A DNA stretch of 64,000 nt from Sutcliffiella horikoshii (GCF_019931755.1 NZ_CP082918.1:3576001-3640000), one strand, 5' to 3'; shown: positions 9,136 through 17,943, numbered from the stretch's first letter. The notes: generated by a model not told the origin, from the sequence alone. Numbers and translations: made by a program.

Positions 9136-9464
9136 TAGTTAACACACCTGACATAAGTGATAAATTGAGTGATTGTATCATCATTTTCGTCATAAGGTAA
9201 TCCCTCAAACTGACTAAAGGAAACACCATAACTATTTAACGCATTTTTCAAGGGCTCGTAATCCGTTTCTACGCCGTTTGTGATAACGGATATCTGATAC
9301 ATAGGTAACGACTTTAACACCCTAGAGGAGGCTCTTTTGTGCGTCTCATTTACGAATTCATAGACAACATATGGGTACGTAACTGAAGAAGCAGGCTCGT
9401 CACGAAAAACAGGAAGGCCAGACTCTTTTAAAATGGACCTCAGTTGTTGAAAACTAACTGACAT
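9135..9464 (-). CDS. Probable tail terminator / minor tail protein
   Basis: 109 residues. Order (connector, head closure, this, gp10-like, major tail protein) and size fit the tail-terminator family, which caps the tail tube before head joining. Motifs such as PVFRDEPASSVTYPYVVYEF are compatible. No catalytic function is expected. Its start overlaps the upstream gene by 11 bases. The assignment is mainly positional. Confidence 0.6.
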   Translation of the reverse strand: MSVSFQQLRSILKESGLPVFRDEPASSVTYPYVVYEFVNETHKRASSRVLKSLPMYQISVITNGVETDYEPLKNALNSYGVSFSQFEGLPYDENDDTITQFITYVRCVN

Positions 9465-9792
9465 ACGATAAACTCAACTCCATTATGCGGTCATCTTCAC
9501 GCACATAGGCTCTTTCTATATTAAAAATTCGTTCTTTGATTTTCACCCGGTAAGATTCCTGGTCATTTTCAACTTCGCGATCAAGACGAGTTTCTATCTT
9601 TTTCATAATTTCACTGGTGTCCCTAGTTGTGAATTTGTCCGTTGCAGTTACACCGATATTGTTGTATTTCAAATCCCGAATTTTCATGTACCCTAATACC
9701 ACTCGGTCAGTGTCAGGATCAACCGTTTCCCCGAGTTTTAATAAATCTGCATTCCATTTAAGTTTGTTCGCCTGTCTCTTCGTCATCTTCAA
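9454..9792 (-). CDS. Phage head closure (head-tail stopper) protein
   Basis: 112 residues. It sits between a gp6-like connector and a tail-terminator candidate, the normal place for the SPP1 gp16 / HK97 gp7-like stopper. It contains a beta-barrel-like segment (VVLGYMKIRDLKYNNIGV) and a C-terminal RIMELSLSYVS strand. The start overlaps the preceding gene by 35 bases in another frame, consistent with tight packing of joining genes. Confidence 0.65.
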   Translation of the reverse strand: MKMTKRQANKLKWNADLLKLGETVDPDTDRVVLGYMKIRDLKYNNIGVTATDKFTTRDTSEIMKKIETRLDREVENDQESYRVKIKERIFNIERAYVREDDRIMELSLSYVS

Positions 9793-10027
9793 ACACCTCC
9801 TGGATAAAAAATGGTGTCAAAGCGTCAAGAGCTTGCTGTAGTTCTTTTTCAGAAACACGATAGTCATAGAAAATACTTGCGACCATGATTACAAGCCACT
9901 CGTCCTCTTTACCAGTTGCCTTTTTCACATACTTTCTTGCACGCGCAACATAAAAAGGGAGCATGGAATCATCCATGCCCTCTTCCCAGTGAATATGTGA
10001 TTTTAGTTTATCAGTAAGAATGTCCAT
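9758..10027 (-). CDS. Head-tail connector protein (gp6-like)
   Basis: 89 residues, mostly helical. The N-terminus (LKSHIHWEEGMDDSMLPFYV) and internal ARKYVKKATG resemble the DNA-packaging/connector family (gp6, YqbG-like) whose ring extends the portal. It lies four bases downstream of the capsid gene. The C-terminus is acidic. Confidence 0.75.
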   Translation of the reverse strand: MDILTDKLKSHIHWEEGMDDSMLPFYVARARKYVKKATGKEDEWLVIMVASIFYDYRVSEKELQQALDALTPFFIQEVFEDDEETGEQT

Positions 10028-10031
10028 TTAA

Positions 10032-11378
10032 TTAGCCTCCAACAGGCTCAGTTGCTCCCACTTCATAACGATAAACAGATGGTTCGAACGGAGAATAAAT
10101 CAATTGACCATCCAGTAGGTTATAAATCTGGAAACCTACTTTATTTGTACCAGCATATTTCTCAACAAGCTTCTGTAACTCCATAGAACCAATTACGTCC
10201 TGAACGTGGAACGTTTTGATATCACCAAAGTAAAAAATTGCTTTGGAAGGATCAGTGCCGTTTGCAGCATCTGTAAAATCTACTTTGTGGCCGAGTAATT
10301 TATACCCAATACCGTCAGTTGCTTCTCGTAAAAGCGGACGTCCAGTAGTGTCAGTCATTCCTTCTAAGGCAGTCAAAGCTGCACGGTTGATAATCCACAT
10401 AGACTTTTTAAGGACTTCCGTAACTGGTTGACCTTTCATCTTAACTAATTCTTGATGAAGTTTTTGTGAGTAATCAGCTGCGGTAATATCCACTGGCGTT
10501 GATTCGTAATAAGCAACAGCTTTCTTTGCAAGTGCACCAGGGTTTTCATTGCCGACATCGTTACCGTTAAACATATAGTTAGTTTCTTTACGTACATATG
10601 CTTTCTTCAATTCATCAATAACAATTTGCTCTACTGGAGCACCAGACATTTTGAGCAACTTCTTCGTAACAGTTGCCAGTGCATCGAACTCAGCTGGATC
10701 AAGAAGAATCTCGTCGAATTCGATATCTGTTTCAGGGATATCAGTAGTACGTTCAGTTTTTGTTACATTAGCATCTGCCTTCTTGACGAGTACAGGGTAC
10801 TTAACGTTGCCCTTTGTCTTATGGCGTGATCCATATTTACGCAACAAGTTTTCTTCCTGAGCATAAGTAATGATTTCAGAAGCAATGACTTCAGGGATAG
10901 TTACGGAACCATTACCTACTTCCACACCAAGTGAACGCGCCTCAGTTTCAGTGATTTTACCAACTACAAAGTTAGCAAATGCAGAACGAATCTCTTTCTC
11001 TTTGGTCTTTGTTGACTTGTGTCCACGACTAGAAAGTCCTTTGCCAATTTGGCTCATGATTTTGTTGCGTTGCTCAGGTGAAATGCCTGCTCCACGCTGT
11101 TCGCCACCTTCATCTTCTTCACCATCGTCATCCTCTTCCTCATCACCTGAATCATTATCACCTTCATCGGATCCAGTTTCTTCACCATCTCCACTGTCAT
11201 CAAGGTTTGCTAGTTCATCAGCAATCTCTTGTGCTTCTTCCGTGAGATCGTCTACTTCGGTTTGTACAGCTTCTAATTCTTCCTCCCGTACTTCACCTTT
11301 TTCAAGCTTAGTGCGTAATTCAGTTAAACGAGCATTGTTGCGTTTTTGTAATGCTAGTAATAATTTGCGTGTTTTCAT
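10032..11378 (-). CDS. HK97-fold major capsid protein with acidic N-terminal delta domain
   Basis: 448 residues. Residues 1-60 form a charged coiled coil. Residues 60-95 are an extreme Asp/Glu/Gly/Ser tract. The HK97 fold starts at about 130 and includes an N-arm and E-loop region (YPVLVKKADANVTKTERTTD). The N-terminal part probably acts as a built-in scaffold (delta domain) removed by the upstream protease. The start has GGGGGT seven bases upstream and overlaps the protease stop by four bases. The acidic tract is longer than I would expect for this family and gives a long serine-rich shadow frame on the other strand. Confidence 0.93.
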   Translation of the reverse strand: MKTRKLLLALQKRNNARLTELRTKLEKGEVREEELEAVQTEVDDLTEEAQEIADELANLDDSGDGEETGSDEGDNDSGDEEEDDDGEEDEGGEQRGAGISPEQRNKIMSQIGKGLSSRGHKSTKTKEKEIRSAFANFVVGKITETEARSLGVEVGNGSVTIPEVIASEIITYAQEENLLRKYGSRHKTKGNVKYPVLVKKADANVTKTERTTDIPETDIEFDEILLDPAEFDALATVTKKLLKMSGAPVEQIVIDELKKAYVRKETNYMFNGNDVGNENPGALAKKAVAYYESTPVDITAADYSQKLHQELVKMKGQPVTEVLKKSMWIINRAALTALEGMTDTTGRPLLREATDGIGYKLLGHKVDFTDAANGTDPSKAIFYFGDIKTFHVQDVIGSMELQKLVEKYAGTNKVGFQIYNLLDGQLIYSPFEPSVYRYEVGATEPVGG

Positions 11379-11959
11379 TTTGTTACCCCCAATGTCTTAT
11401 CAATTTTTTTTATTATCGCCAAGCGTTTTTCAACCTGTTTGCCAATTTCCTTACTTCGCACAAGTGACACTTCTGTATCTTCATATGCAGGCAAACTTAC
11501 TACTGAAATCTCATAAAGCTCTACTTCAACTAGTGTCCTTAAAGCAGGCTCTACTGAATAGTCCCAAGTTTCTTTTCCTTCATCCACCCAAAAACCAAAA
11601 GAGCATTGGTCAATATCTCCTCGTTCCATTGATTCCACAAGGTCACGAGCAACAGATGTATTAGGCAATTCAACTTCAAACTTTAGCCCACGACTATCCT
11701 CTTCTAAACGAAGGGTTCCGCTTTTGGTTCTACCAATTACATTACTCCAATCGTGATTAATCAACGCTCTAATATCCCCATCGGAAAGTGAACGTGAAAA
11801 AGCACCCGGTGCAATGATTTCATCGAAATAATTCCCAATGCTTGTTCTTGAATTAAAAACAGCAGCATAACCGCTAATTACATGAGACTCTTTATTTTGT
11901 CCATCTCGGGTTTGAAGGTTGGTGATATTAACTGTCCTCGTCTCCCGTTTCTTTCTCAC
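11375..11959 (-). CDS. HK97-family prohead protease
   Basis: About 194 residues. It has the S78-type protease core: GYAAVFN near the start, an IALGAF-like EIIAPGAFSRSL segment, a His in RALINHDW, and a catalytic Ser in QCSFGFWV. It cleaves the capsid delta domain during head maturation. A GTG at 11959 is preferred because GGAGG is eight bases upstream; an alternative start at 11968 leaves no spacing. It overlaps the portal gene by about 32 bases and the capsid gene by four. Confidence 0.9.
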   Translation of the reverse strand: MRKKRETRTVNITNLQTRDGQNKESHVISGYAAVFNSRTSIGNYFDEIIAPGAFSRSLSDGDIRALINHDWSNVIGRTKSGTLRLEEDSRGLKFEVELPNTSVARDLVESMERGDIDQCSFGFWVDEGKETWDYSVEPALRTLVEVELYEISVVSLPAYEDTEVSLVRSKEIGKQVEKRLAIIKKIDKTLGVTK

Positions 11960-13130
11960 CTTCATCACCTCCCTTCAAACTATCATCAGTCGCTTTTTTC
12001 TCGCCAATTTTTGATAGGTCGTTAGAGATGTAAATTGCTTGTGTTTCAGGTGTATTCTGCTTAGGAAAACCAAGCATGTCAGCAACGTTATCCGGTGAGG
12101 TGATTCCAGTACGTACGATGTTGTACCCAATATTTGTTTTGGTACTATAGGTGACAAAATCAAGAATGTTTATTTTGAATTTTAATCGCTTATCGGAATT
12201 TGAACCTAAAAAAAGAAGACTCAGATGGTCTTCAAAGTTTTTCATTATTGGACGTACCGCTTTATTATGCAAGTACATCATAGCTTTTTCTAAATCACTT
12301 TTCATGAGTGCGGTATAAGTATCAACATTAATCCCCAGAAACTTACCTAGATCCTTTTTGTAAACATTCAAGTAAGCTAATATTTTATCATCTTCTATCG
12401 GGCTTTTTAACGTATCAATGTCGTACCCTTTACCTAGTGGTATGAGTTTTACTGTTCTGGACTCATCAATTGCTTCTAATTGATCTAATATTGCATTTAT
12501 AAGCTTTGACTGAGCAGCATTTTGCGGGTTGATGTGAGCATCTAGCTTAAGCAAGAAGGCAAGGAATCCACCTTTCTTATACTTATCCGTCAATACCTTC
12601 TCGGCATTCATTACACCTTCCAGTGTGTCTTTGCCTAACGTTTTTAGTCCCACTCCTCTTAGGTGATTAGTCCCTACGTTTTTTACCTGTCTGATCATTT
12701 CGGATGGAATCTCTACCCCATTTATCTTAAAGCGTTGTTTTAAATTGGTGATTTCACATTGAACATTGGCTGGCAAGTGCAATTCTTTATTGTTTAGAAG
12801 GGGAAATACCTCACCTTCCAACAAATAAGTGTTTGTCATAAGCTTAATAAATTCAGAGCCTGTCAGATAACTGTTGGGATTTTTTAGTGACTTTATGGAT
12901 GGGTGGTCGTTTATTTCATTTCCATCCTTATCCTCTAGCACAATGTCCGCCAGCATGATTTGATTACTAATATCTTGCATTAGCTCGTAAACATCACTTG
13001 ATTCTAAGATGTTTTCATCATTTATATAATGGCTACCATAATTGACGGTATGAGAGTAAATATCCTCAAACCAACCTCGTTTCTCCATCTGTCGATATAA
13101 AAAATTTGAAAACCTGTCCCTTAAACCCAA
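11928..13130 (-). CDS. Phage portal protein (HK97 type)
   Basis: 400 residues. Typical portal features: SDVYELMQDISNQIMLADIVLEDKDG near the start, LKNPNSYLTGSEF, a LRGVGLKTLGKDTLEGV region, and a C-terminal crown rich in charged residues ending with an acidic tail. It forms the dodecameric DNA-entry ring. It lies between TerL and the protease. The 3' end overlaps the protease in another frame. Confidence 0.9.
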   Translation of the reverse strand: MGLRDRFSNFLYRQMEKRGWFEDIYSHTVNYGSHYINDENILESSDVYELMQDISNQIMLADIVLEDKDGNEINDHPSIKSLKNPNSYLTGSEFIKLMTNTYLLEGEVFPLLNNKELHLPANVQCEITNLKQRFKINGVEIPSEMIRQVKNVGTNHLRGVGLKTLGKDTLEGVMNAEKVLTDKYKKGGFLAFLLKLDAHINPQNAAQSKLINAILDQLEAIDESRTVKLIPLGKGYDIDTLKSPIEDDKILAYLNVYKKDLGKFLGINVDTYTALMKSDLEKAMMYLHNKAVRPIMKNFEDHLSLLFLGSNSDKRLKFKINILDFVTYSTKTNIGYNIVRTGITSPDNVADMLGFPKQNTPETQAIYISNDLSKIGEKKATDDSLKGGDEGEKETGDEDS

Positions 13131-13141
13131 TTTACCACCTC

Positions 13142-14863
13142 CTATCTATAGATAGTGCTTATTAATTCATCCATACCATTTTCATCTACATCGTCCATTG
13201 CCGTCATAGTTTCTTTATGGGCTACCAGAAAGGCAACAAATCCGTCAATCTTCTTCTTTGACTGTCGTTTACTAGGGCCTTTCATTCCATTTATGTTGGT
13301 AACAACTACAAGGTTAAGGGCGCAATAGATGAACAATGGATTGTCTGTTAATATGCGCTTTTCATAAATTAGTCTCTCTGCATCATCGATCATTGCATTC
13401 ATAACATTCGGGTACTGATTTACAACTATACATTCAATACCTAGATTCTCGCATTTCTCGATAAGCTTTTGAGACATTGCTGGATCGTAATTAAGCTGCT
13501 GCACATCATAAAGATCCATGCATTCAACTATGAAATTCATGACCTGGTCTTGGTCAATCATTTTACCATCACACAACTGGACGAATCCTCGTTCTACTAA
13601 ATCTGTATATGGAACATTATCTTCTTTTTCCCTTGATTCAATATCAGCATTAGGAATGAAATACATTTGCTTTACCTTTAATATGGACTTCCCATTTTCG
13701 TCATGGGTAGGAAAATTCAAACTGACACATGTTAAGTCCGTTGTCTTTGATAAATCTAGTCCTAGGTAACATCTTTCTCCTTGTAAATCACCTAGGTCAT
13801 CCACAAGTATATGTTGCACTTGATCCTGTTCGAAAAAGTTATCTGCGCCATTTACGAAAACATTTAAATGTTTGGATAGAAACTCTGCTTTTTTGTGAGC
13901 TGAACGGTTTGCCGATATGAATTGGGTCTCCAATGCGGACATCGTTACAGAAACTCCTATATTAGGATTTACCATTGCCCATACTTTACGGTCTGTCCAG
14001 TCATATCCTTTGTTCGGTTCATAGATCATTACGAAGTTTGAATCATCATCATCGTTCTTTAATACTTCCTTCGCTTCTCTATATACTCGCATACCGACAC
14101 TGGAGGACCCCTTACCTGCTGTACTTATGTTAAACATGATAGGTTCATCTCTGGCAATTTGAGCAGATTTAAAGTTATCGTACTGATCCATATTTTCCTG
14201 CTTATGCAATTCATCATTAAGGACAAAGTGTGGATTGGACCCCTCAATACTTTGTATATTTTTGCTCATTACGATGAATTGATTTTGATAGGCCAAGTTA
14301 TCCTGCATGTACTCATAAACAACAGATGAAACAGTCCCTTTAGGCCCTTTATATATATGGGAGTTTTCCATTAACGCGTCATGATTCAATATGGTTGCTG
14401 CGAATGGCTTTGCTGCATATTGTGCTTGTTGAAAATCACTAGCACAACAATAACAATCCGCACTTAATACTCCCTCACCATACATGGAAAAACCTAATGC
14501 TCCAACCGCTATCAATGTTTTCCCATTTTTTTTAGGGACTTGAATGTAACATTCTCTAGTGACCCTTACTGTTTTACCTTTTTCGTTTTTGCGCATCCAT
14601 CCATATATCCAAGAATACGCAAACTTTTCCCAATCTTCTAGAATAAATGGCTGGCCGGCCAAGTCACCTTTAGTATGGCGGACAAATGTTTCTACCCAAT
14701 CCATCATTTCGTTGGCACGATCTACATCAAACCAGATATCCTTTCGCTTTTTCCATTTATAATACCTAGTAACCATCAGCTTTATGGTGTCAGGGTATTT
14801 CTTGGGATTTCTCTTTACTTGTTTTGCAAATTTCTCCGCGTAATTTTTGCCACGTTCTATCAC
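13142..14863 (-). CDS. Terminase large subunit
   Basis: 573 residues, full length for the family. The N-terminal ATPase has a Walker A-like VPKKNGKT at about 109-116 and a Walker B-type VLNDELHKQ segment at about 215. The C-terminal nuclease begins with LGLDLSKTTDLT (first acidic metal ligand) at about 367. It powers DNA packaging and cuts concatemers. It follows the small subunit and precedes the portal, the normal order. Confidence 0.95.
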   Translation of the reverse strand: MIERGKNYAEKFAKQVKRNPKKYPDTIKLMVTRYYKWKKRKDIWFDVDRANEMMDWVETFVRHTKGDLAGQPFILEDWEKFAYSWIYGWMRKNEKGKTVRVTRECYIQVPKKNGKTLIAVGALGFSMYGEGVLSADCYCCASDFQQAQYAAKPFAATILNHDALMENSHIYKGPKGTVSSVVYEYMQDNLAYQNQFIVMSKNIQSIEGSNPHFVLNDELHKQENMDQYDNFKSAQIARDEPIMFNISTAGKGSSSVGMRVYREAKEVLKNDDDDSNFVMIYEPNKGYDWTDRKVWAMVNPNIGVSVTMSALETQFISANRSAHKKAEFLSKHLNVFVNGADNFFEQDQVQHILVDDLGDLQGERCYLGLDLSKTTDLTCVSLNFPTHDENGKSILKVKQMYFIPNADIESREKEDNVPYTDLVERGFVQLCDGKMIDQDQVMNFIVECMDLYDVQQLNYDPAMSQKLIEKCENLGIECIVVNQYPNVMNAMIDDAERLIYEKRILTDNPLFIYCALNLVVVTNINGMKGPSKRQSKKKIDGFVAFLVAHKETMTAMDDVDENGMDELISTIYR

Positions 14864-14887
14864 ATAAACCCCTCACCTCCGGGATCG

Positions 14888-15292
14888 TTACGCTTTGTTT
14901 CTCCACTTGTTTCGATGAGCTTCCAATTCATTCTCAACCTGGTTTGGTTTCTCCATTTCTTCGTTCTTCCAAACAGAAGAACCTCCAGTTACTGTTTTGC
15001 CAACCTTAGATTTGTTTGTAAGTCCTAGCAAATCGAGGGCCTTGGTCTTTTTATCTGCCCAAGTCTCCACTTGTTGCGCTAAAGGATGCTTAGAATTGTT
15101 CGTTGCCCCTGCCTTGTTGGTATATCTTTGTGTGACAGGAAACCCCTTTTCTTTCCAATGAATATACATTGTTTGGTAAACTTCAAAAATATCTAGATAT
15201 GACTCTATTAATGGATCCAAAGTGAGGGTGTAAATATCAGCGTCCCTCATGACTTTTAACACCCGTTGTTTTTCTGCTGCCGTTTTTTCCAA
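14888..15292 (-). CDS. Terminase small subunit (P27 family)
   Basis: 134 residues from a TTG at 15292. It has P27-like features: a helical DNA-binding N-terminus (LIESYLDIFEVYQTMYIHWKEKG) and NSKHPLAQQVETWADK. The TTG lacks a ribosome site. The frame extends 11 codons upstream to an ATA at 15323-15325 (reading ATKKERQRIVLEKTAAEK after the start), which has GGGGGG eight bases upstream. An in-frame TGA closes the frame two codons beyond. The true start is therefore probably AUA at 15325. Confidence 0.82.
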   Translation of the reverse strand: MEKTAAEKQRVLKVMRDADIYTLTLDPLIESYLDIFEVYQTMYIHWKEKGFPVTQRYTNKAGATNNSKHPLAQQVETWADKKTKALDLLGLTNKSKVGKTVTGGSSVWKNEEMEKPNQVENELEAHRNKWRNKA

Positions 15293-15429
15293 GACAATTC
15301 TTTGACGTTCTTTTTTGGTGGCTATTTTTCACACCCCCCTTTGTTTTTGAAAGTTTGTCTAACGGTACGTTTAGAACCCTTGCTACCTATCTTCCCTATA
15401 ATGGAAAAAATGTATTTGGGTAGGGGGGG

Positions 15430-15810
15430 TTATCCAAAATAACTCGGAAATACTTTATCTTTTTTTTCTTTGTTCTCTTCTTCTGTATGACAAGTAGGAC
15501 ACAATAGTTTCAAATTATTTTCTTCTAGCTTTAATGTTGGATCATCTTTGATTGGTATCTCATGATGGACATGAGCCTTCCTGCCGAATACAAACCTTCC
15601 ACACTTCTGACAGCAGCCGCGTTCTCTCTCGTAGATAAAGGACCTCATGTTTTTCCAAGGCTTTGAATTATAGAACTTCTTATTGTCATGATGGTAGATG
15701 TCCTTCTTCTTCCGTTTCTTTAGAGATGATTTGTGAGACCGTTTATGGTCATCGCAGTAAGCGCCACGCTCTATCTTTGTCCCGCAACCATTGAAGTCAC
15801 AATACTTCAC
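15430..15810 (-). CDS. HNH endonuclease next to the terminase genes
   Basis: 126 residues. It has two Cys pairs near the start (CDFNGCGTKI, YCDDH) and a C-terminal HNH domain: CQKCG, then HVHHEIPI, then NNLKLLCPTCHTEEEN. HNH nucleases beside TerS/TerL often assist packaging-linked cleavage in HK97-like cos phages. It starts four bases inside the preceding stop. The 137 bases to the small terminase gene hold no other gene I can support. Confidence 0.9.
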   Translation of the reverse strand: MKYCDFNGCGTKIERGAYCDDHKRSHKSSLKKRKKKDIYHHDNKKFYNSKPWKNMRSFIYERERGCCQKCGRFVFGRKAHVHHEIPIKDDPTLKLEENNLKLLCPTCHTEEENKEKKDKVFPSYFG

Positions 15811-16124
15811 TCCACATCATCTAACTTGTTTTGCAAGTAGTGGATGATATCCTCTTTCTTTTTCATATCACTGGGAAGCTCCCATTCATTAGATGCAGCG
15901 TATTCTTTCAACTGGGCAACAGTCATTTCATCAAGTGGTGTGTTCATCGGTCTGACAATTGTTCGGTCAGGTCCACTTGCAAGATCTACTCCTAGGATCA
16001 TACTCTTAGGATTCTCTGTTACTTCAAACTTTGGTTCCTTTCCTTTAGGTACAAAACGAATTCTCTTTTCTTTAGTGTCCCAGTACTCAGTGCCAGCTGC
16101 CGTTTTACGAGTTTCTACTATCAT
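15807..16124 (-). CDS. Hypothetical phage protein with LEM/HeH-like C-terminus
   Basis: 105 residues. The last 40 (MTVAQLKEYAASNEWELP, then KKEDIIHYLQNKL) look like a helix-extended-helix (SAP/LEM/HeH) DNA-binding motif, common in small phage structural-region proteins. The N-terminal part (TEYWDTKEKRIRFVPKG) is not recognised. It overlaps the HNH gene by four bases. Function unknown. Confidence 0.65.
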   Translation of the reverse strand: MIVETRKTAAGTEYWDTKEKRIRFVPKGKEPKFEVTENPKSMILGVDLASGPDRTIVRPMNTPLDEMTVAQLKEYAASNEWELPSDMKKKEDIIHYLQNKLDDVE

Positions 16125-16146
16125 GATATCTCTCCTTTAAATTGAA

Positions 16147-16482
16147 TTATTTTCTTCTTATAGCTCCCTTAACTCTCTTGAACGTATCTCTGTTACTTCC
16201 CATGATCTCGTGCCAGTTAACCTTTTCCGTCTTCTTCTTAGGTTTACTTCTACCAAGGACGTTGAGTTTATGTTTATTCTCTGCTGACAAATGATCAGAT
16301 AGTTTCATTGTTCCCCATCCCTTTTGCCAATGTAAAAAGGCACCACTCTTTGAACGAGTGATGCCTTCTTCGAGGTATTCCATTACTAACATAATACCAC
16401 TTAAAAACCGAAATGCTCTGCCTTTAATCTGCCACAAGTCTGCCATTTTTATATTCTTCTTGTGATTTTGTGAATTACCCAT
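16147..16482 (-). CDS. Hypothetical phage protein, first gene of the late operon
   Basis: 111 residues, basic, with a lysine/arginine-rich C-terminus (RSKPKKKTEKVNWHEIM, KRVKGAIRRK), which suggests nucleic-acid contact. No family recognised. It is the first gene after the terminator that closes the recombinase gene, so the 197-base gap upstream (16483-16679) should hold the late promoter. I cannot pick out a clear promoter there. Confidence 0.55.
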   Translation of the reverse strand: MGNSQNHKKNIKMADLWQIKGRAFRFLSGIMLVMEYLEEGITRSKSGAFLHWQKGWGTMKLSDHLSAENKHKLNVLGRSKPKKKTEKVNWHEIMGSNRDTFKRVKGAIRRK

Positions 16483-16646
16483 AATCTATAAACTGTGACT
16501 TTCGTCTAAAAGCTCCACCCTTTGGCACACTTATTTGGAGTCGATTTCCCTGTTTTGAATGACACATTCGCCTTTTGAAGAGAATAATTTAAGGAATTTT
16601 ATTTTTTGAACATTTTAAAGACAGAAAAACCCCATAAAAACGCATG

Positions 16647-16679
16647 AAAAAAGACTATCCATAAAACTTGCAGATAGTC
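16647..16679 (-). terminator. Terminator after the ArpU-recombinase pair
   Basis: Stem GACTATC / GATAGTC followed by TTTTTT in minus-strand orientation, immediately after the recombinase stop. It separates early/middle transcription from the late operon. Confidence 0.85.
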
Positions 16680-17222
16680 CTAAAGATTAAAGTTTTTCAT
16701 AGCCTTATCGATACTGTCCTGGTTGATTCCGATGTACCGAAGTGTGATTTTCGCCTCACTATGATTAAATATCTCCTGGAGCAAGGCAGTGTCTTTTGTT
16801 TGTCTATAGAAGTGATAACCAAACGTCTTCCTTAACGTATGGGTGCCAATTTCCTCAAGACCTACATGTTGTGCCGCATCTTTTAGGATTTTATATGCTG
16901 CACTCCTTCCAAGAGGCTGATTCACTCCTTTTCTACTAGGAAACAGATACTCATAGTCCTCTTTGCCTTCACAGTACTTGCTTAGTTCTCTTTTAAGCAG
17001 AGGAGTAAAGTCCAAGCGTTTCTGCTTCCTTGTCTTCGTTTCCCTTAAGCTAAAATAAGGTCTTCTCCCGTCTCGTACTTTTAATTTCAAAATATCTGAT
17101 ATACGCAATCCAGAATTAATCCCTAAAACAAAAAGCATGTAATTTCGTTCATTTTTCTCCTTCAGGTATTTCTTAATTGCTAGTATCTGGTCTCTGTCCC
17201 GTATAGGTTGAACGAAATTCAT
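16680..17222 (-). CDS. Small tyrosine recombinase without N-terminal core-binding domain
   Basis: 180 residues containing only the catalytic domain: Arg in SGLRISDIL (about 39), HTLRKTFG (His and second Arg), FNHSE (His), and the nucleophile Tyr in LRYIGI. It lacks the usual N-terminal SAM-like and arm-binding domains of phage integrases. It overlaps the ArpU-like gene (TAATG). Such a short recombinase between ArpU and the packaging genes recurs in Bacillus phages, where its role is not settled. It is distinct from the integrase at the right end of the element. Confidence 0.88.
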   Translation of the reverse strand: MNFVQPIRDRDQILAIKKYLKEKNERNYMLFVLGINSGLRISDILKLKVRDGRRPYFSLRETKTRKQKRLDFTPLLKRELSKYCEGKEDYEYLFPSRKGVNQPLGRSAAYKILKDAAQHVGLEEIGTHTLRKTFGYHFYRQTKDTALLQEIFNHSEAKITLRYIGINQDSIDKAMKNFNL

Positions 17223-17686
17223 TACTTGGCCACCTCGTTCTGGATATAGACCTCCACCTTCAATGCCAAGGCGAGATTGTAGATGGCTCTACTTTTCAGG
17301 CGGTTGTAGTGTCTTTCACTTAATCCTAAGTCATTGTAGACTTCATAGTGGTATTTCTTCTCTACATCCAAGTAGGCCTTAATAATGATGGCCCTTTCAA
17401 TGAAGCAAAGACGGTTGACTGCCTTCTGTACCTTTTGGATAAAATCTTGAATAGCCTTCTCTCTATCTACTTTTCTAATTACAAAATCCTCTGTTGGCGA
17501 AGAAATCTCGTTTGTATTTGTTGGTGGAGTTAAGGAGTACTGTGGTGTGATTTTAGGAAGCTGTTCTTCTGGCTGCGTTAACATCATCAATCGATAGTCA
17601 CCTAGGGTCTTTTCGACCTCTTCTTTCGTTTTCTCGCTATCAAGCTCCAGCATCAAAAAGGATAATTGCTTTCTCACCTTGACCAC
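17222..17686 (-). CDS. ArpU-family phage late-gene transcription regulator
   Basis: 154 residues. The C-terminal half (LCFIERAIIIKAYLDVEKKYHYEVYNDLGLSERHYNRLKSRAIYNLA) is an ArpU/sigma-region-4-like helix-turn-helix. Proteins of this family occur just upstream of phage late genes and probably activate their transcription. GTG starts at 17686 and 17677 are both possible. Confidence 0.85.
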   Translation of the reverse strand: MVKVRKQLSFLMLELDSEKTKEEVEKTLGDYRLMMLTQPEEQLPKITPQYSLTPPTNTNEISSPTEDFVIRKVDREKAIQDFIQKVQKAVNRLCFIERAIIIKAYLDVEKKYHYEVYNDLGLSERHYNRLKSRAIYNLALALKVEVYIQNEVAK

Positions 17687-17693
17687 CCCATGC

Positions 17694-17740
17694 TATAATA
17701 ATTTTAGGTGTTTAGTCAGGAGTGGTCCTGGCTTTTTTTA
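17694..17740 (+). ncRNA. Possible short plus-strand transcript: -10 box followed by terminator hairpin
   Basis: An extended -10-like TGCTATAAT (TATAAT at 17694-17699) is followed within 20 bases by AGTCAGGA / TCCTGGCT and a TTTTTTT run, on the strand opposite to all neighbouring genes. The predicted transcript is only about 35 bases. No good -35 is visible (TTCTCA at 17 bases). Similar units appear near 23154 and 23354. It is a candidate antisense or attenuated RNA, not proven. Confidence 0.35.
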
Positions 17741-17899
17741 TTTTGGTTCCATTTCATCTAGCATCTGAAGGATATACTTTATGTCCTTCATCCACTTTTC
17801 AGGAGAATTGATTTGCTGCCAATCCTCTTCAACATTCAACCCTAGGCTAACAACCTTGGATTTCAAATGTACAATTTGGCTTTTAAAAGCAAGATCCAT
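17738..17899 (-). CDS. Small hypothetical phage protein (53 aa)
   Basis: The frame starts MDLAFKSQIVHLKSKVV and is likely helical. GAGGTGA lies about seven bases before the ATG. It lies just upstream of the ArpU-like gene in the early/middle operon. No family recognised. Confidence 0.6.
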   Translation of the reverse strand: MDLAFKSQIVHLKSKVVSLGLNVEEDWQQINSPEKWMKDIKYILQMLDEMEPK

Positions 17900-17943
17900 T
17901 CATTATCACCTCGAATGTAGTATGACCGGACAAGCGAGGATGA

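Noticed and set aside
10870..11664. 264-codon plus-strand frame, serine-rich
   Set aside because: It is antisense to the capsid and protease genes; the serine run is the complement of the acidic tract, and there is no ribosome site.
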